Assembly (NCBI GenBank): GCA_927911235.1
Contig: CAKMOY010000122.1
Location: forward strand, 1 to 7,461
Length of the DNA: 7,461 nucleotides
Direction of reading: 5' to 3'
Source: an uncultured Moraxella sp.
Lineage (GTDB): Bacteria > Pseudomonadota > Gammaproteobacteria > Pseudomonadales > Moraxellaceae
Shown: one piece after another, positions 5,786-7,461 of the stretch
How positions within the stretch are numbered: position 1 is the stretch's first letter
Layout of the letters: every line of letters starts with the position of its first letter
Translations under genes and position numbers: made by a program
Notes under the pieces: model-generated
Seen by the model: only the letters and a program-made list of their open reading frames with translations
The model's database searches: none
Told to the model about the DNA's origin: nothing

Positions 5786-7189
5786 TCACAAATCAAATAC
5801 CTTGCTAATCGCATCATCAAGCCGTTCCACCGCAAAAATCGTTAAACCTTTAAACTGTTCAAGTTGGGTTTTTGGGGCGTTGGCTTTTGGTACAATGGCG
5901 TGTGTAAAGCCGTGTTTTATCGCTTCTTTTAGACGCTCTTGACCATTTGGCACGGGGCGGATTTCACCAGATAAACCAACTTCCCCAAAAACCGCTAATG
6001 TATTTGGTAAGGGTTTTTCTTTAATGCTTGATGCACAGGCAAGCAAAACCGCCAAATCTGAGCCTGTTTCTAACACTTTGACACCGCCCACCACATTGAC
6101 GTACACGTCTTGACCACTGGTGTGAATACCGCCATGACGGTGCATAACGGCAAGTAACATCGCAAGGCGTTGATAATCCAAACCAATCGCCATACGTCTA
6201 GGCTGACCTTGTGCATCATCAACGAGTGCCTGCACTTCCACGAGTAGCGGACGAGTACCTTCACGGCTGACCATGACGACCGACCCTGCAATCGGCTTGT
6301 CATATCGGCTCAAAAAAATGGCGGACGGGTTGGCGACTTCTTTTAGTCCTGTGTCGGTCATGGCAAAAATGCCGAGTTCATTGACCGCCCCAAAACGGTT
6401 TTTCACCGCGCGTATCATGCGAAAACGACTATCCGATTGCCCTTCAAAATACAGTACGGTATCGACCATGTGTTCTAGCACACGAGGACCTGCCAACGCC
6501 CCTTCTTTGGTAACATGACCGACCAAAAACAGTGCCGTGCCTGTTTGTTTGGCGTAACGAGTGAGTATCGCTGCCGATTCTCGGATTTGGCTCACGCCAC
6601 CGGGAGCGGATTGAATGGCTTCTGTAAAGAGCGTTTGGATTGAGTCAATCACCGCAATAGTGGGTTGCTCTTGGGTCAAGGCGTGGCAGATGGTTTCTAC
6701 ATTGGTTTCTGCCAATACTTTTAGGCGGTCGGTTGGCAAGCCTAAGCGGTTCGCTCGCATGGCGACTTGCGATAGGCTTTCTTCGCCTGTAACGTATAAT
6801 GCACTACCTGCCAAACTGTCATTCCCTGCCATGTGAATGGCGGTTTGTAACAGAATGGTGGATTTACCAATACCGGGGTCGCCACCGATGAGTACGACCG
6901 AGCCTGCGACCAAGCCACCGCCTAGCACTCGGTCAAATTCGCCAATACCTGTCGGCAAGCGTGTGTCAAGTGATACTTGCACGGCGTTCAGCGGAATAAC
7001 GGCTGATTGTTCGCCTGCGTAGTTTTTGGCTTTTGGGATGGGTTTACTGGCTTTTAGGTGTGGGGGCATGGCGATGGTTGGGGCTTCGGTTAAGCTGTTC
7101 CATTCGCCACATTCGGCACATTGTCCAGACCATTTGCCAAAGTTTGCTCCGCATTGTTGGCAGACGTAAGTTGATTTTGATTTTGCCAT
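5786..7189 (-). CDS. radA: DNA repair protein RadA, branch-migration ATPase
   Basis: The product has 467 residues, close to the usual length. An N-terminal zinc finger has Cys10, Cys13, Cys24 and Cys27 (YVCQQCG, QCAECGEWNSL). The RecA-like core has Walker A GGDPGIGKST at 102-111, Walker B around Asp182 (TIAVIDSIQT), and the RadA-specific KNRFG motif at 263-267. The C-terminal Lon-like domain (about 310-467) includes the DVYVNVVGGV and FGEVGLSGEIRPV stretches. RadA is a DnaB-like hexameric motor that extends heteroduplex DNA during recombination and matters in repair and natural transformation. The start ATG 7189 has AGG 7 nt upstream. The gene is intact, which contrasts with the broken dioxygenase and catalase. 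No GC-rich terminator follows its stop, so some read-through into the lipoprotein gene 89 bp on is possible. No good promoter hexamers were fixed for it in 7190-7235. Confidence 0.97.
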   Translation of the reverse strand: MAKSKSTYVCQQCGANFGKWSGQCAECGEWNSLTEAPTIAMPPHLKASKPIPKAKNYAGEQSAVIPLNAVQVSLDTRLPTGIGEFDRVLGGGLVAGSVVLIGGDPGIGKSTILLQTAIHMAGNDSLAGSALYVTGEESLSQVAMRANRLGLPTDRLKVLAETNVETICHALTQEQPTIAVIDSIQTLFTEAIQSAPGGVSQIRESAAILTRYAKQTGTALFLVGHVTKEGALAGPRVLEHMVDTVLYFEGQSDSRFRMIRAVKNRFGAVNELGIFAMTDTGLKEVANPSAIFLSRYDKPIAGSVVMVSREGTRPLLVEVQALVDDAQGQPRRMAIGLDYQRLAMLLAVMHRHGGIHTSGQDVYVNVVGGVKVLETGSDLAVLLACASSIKEKPLPNTLAVFGEVGLSGEIRPVPNGQERLKEAIKHGFTHAIVPKANAPKTQLEQFKGLTIFAVERLDDAISKVFDL

Positions 7190-7235
7190 TTTTAAACCTA
7201 AAAAATATTTCTAAATTATTTCTAAAACGTACTAA

Positions 7236-7275
7236 TTGTGTTGTGTTATGTTGTGTTGTGTTGTGTTGTGTTGTG
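7236..7275 (+). repeat. Pentanucleotide tandem repeat (TTGTG)8
   Basis: Eight units of five bases: TTGTG at 7236 and 7241, one variant TTATG at 7246, then five exact TTGTG units from 7251 to 7275. The tract ends four bases before a TATAAT. It lies between radA and the right-hand gene, in non-coding DNA, where changes in copy number alter promoter geometry rather than reading frame. Confidence 0.95.
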
Positions 7276-7284
7276 TTATATAAT
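7256..7284 (+). promoter_or_regulatory. Promoter of the right-hand gene with its -35 inside the tandem repeat
   Basis: A perfect TATAAT lies at 7279-7284. The hexamer 17 bp upstream is TTGTGT (7256-7261), formed by the repeat itself. Transcription would start near 7291, about 40 nt before ATG 7332. Units further upstream give the same weak -35 at other spacings. Confidence 0.5.
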
Positions 7285-7331
7285 CGGAAAAATTCTCAAT
7301 TTTGTCAATTTTTATTTTAGGAAATTTATCC

Positions 7332-7461
7332 ATGCGAAATCTTACACTTATTTTAGTTGCAATTTTTATTTTGCTCCGATTTGGCTATCCACAATATCAA
7401 GATTGGAAATTAGAAAAAGAAATCAGAAAAGCCATGCAATCTGATAAAGAACCTAATTTTG
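7332..7461 (+). CDS. N-terminus of an unrecognised membrane-anchored protein, cut by window edge
   Basis: 43 codons are visible from ATG 7332, with AGGA (7319-7322) 9 nt upstream. The protein starts MRNLTLILVAIFILLRFGY, one hydrophobic segment of about 13 residues (4-16) that could be an uncleaved signal anchor. It continues as a charged, probably helical stretch (DWKLEKEIRKAMQSDKE). No lipobox cysteine and no known domain are visible, so no function is assigned. It is divergent from radA and the tandem repeat lies in its promoter, so its expression may vary between cells. Confidence 0.7.
   Translation, partial: MRNLTLILVAIFILLRFGYPQYQDWKLEKEIRKAMQSDKEPNF

Noticed and set aside
5647..5835. 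Minus-strand frame of 62 codons between radA and the lipoprotein gene
   Set aside because: It overlaps the end of radA and the start of the lipoprotein gene, has a composition unlike a protein, and lacks a ribosome site.
6273..7022. Plus-strand open frames opposite radA
   Set aside because: They are antisense shadows of a full-length conserved gene.
7236..7275. CRISPR-like array
   Set aside because: The units are 5 bp, contiguous and without spacers, so this is a simple sequence repeat.

Overview
The window looks like a chromosomal segment of a gammaproteobacterium of the Moraxellaceae, most likely Moraxella. This rests on AT-rich DNA with very AT-rich intergenic regions, an eye judgement of protein style, and the mix of a clade-3-type catalase, RadA and short lipoproteins. 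The genus is an inference and was not tested by any search.

Left part (1-3744): a sulfur-handling cluster of the BigR/SqrR type. On the minus strand run an ArsR-family repressor with the cysteine pair expected of persulfide sensors (2383-2679), two half-size YeeE/YedE sulfur-transport proteins (1863-2288 and 1401-1841), and a SulP anion transporter that runs off the left edge (1-1373). Divergent on the plus strand is an ETHE1/Blh-type persulfide dioxygenase (2879-3744). The expected logic is that reactive sulfur oxidises the repressor, the AT-rich operators are released, the dioxygenase oxidises persulfide to sulfite, and the membrane proteins move thiosulfate, sulfite or sulfate. The promoter of the transporter operon lies inside a 54-bp imperfect palindrome (2293-2346), and part of its core recurs at the dioxygenase promoter.

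Middle (3745-5485): a heme catalase on the plus strand, preceded by a run of inverted repeats built on TTTTATCA and followed by a strong bidirectional terminator. Both the dioxygenase and the catalase carry a one-base deletion that splits an otherwise well-conserved protein. A third missing base may hide the true N-terminus of the repressor. These are either assembly errors or real inactivating or switching mutations.

Right part (5486-7461): on the minus strand, a 60-aa lipoprotein of unknown function and full-length radA. On the plus strand, the first 43 codons of an unrecognised membrane-anchored protein. The radA/unknown gap holds a pentanucleotide TTGTG tract directly against a perfect TATAAT, a layout typical of phase-variable promoters.

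No tRNA, rRNA, insertion sequence or CRISPR array was seen. No gene-free stretch exceeds 300 bases.
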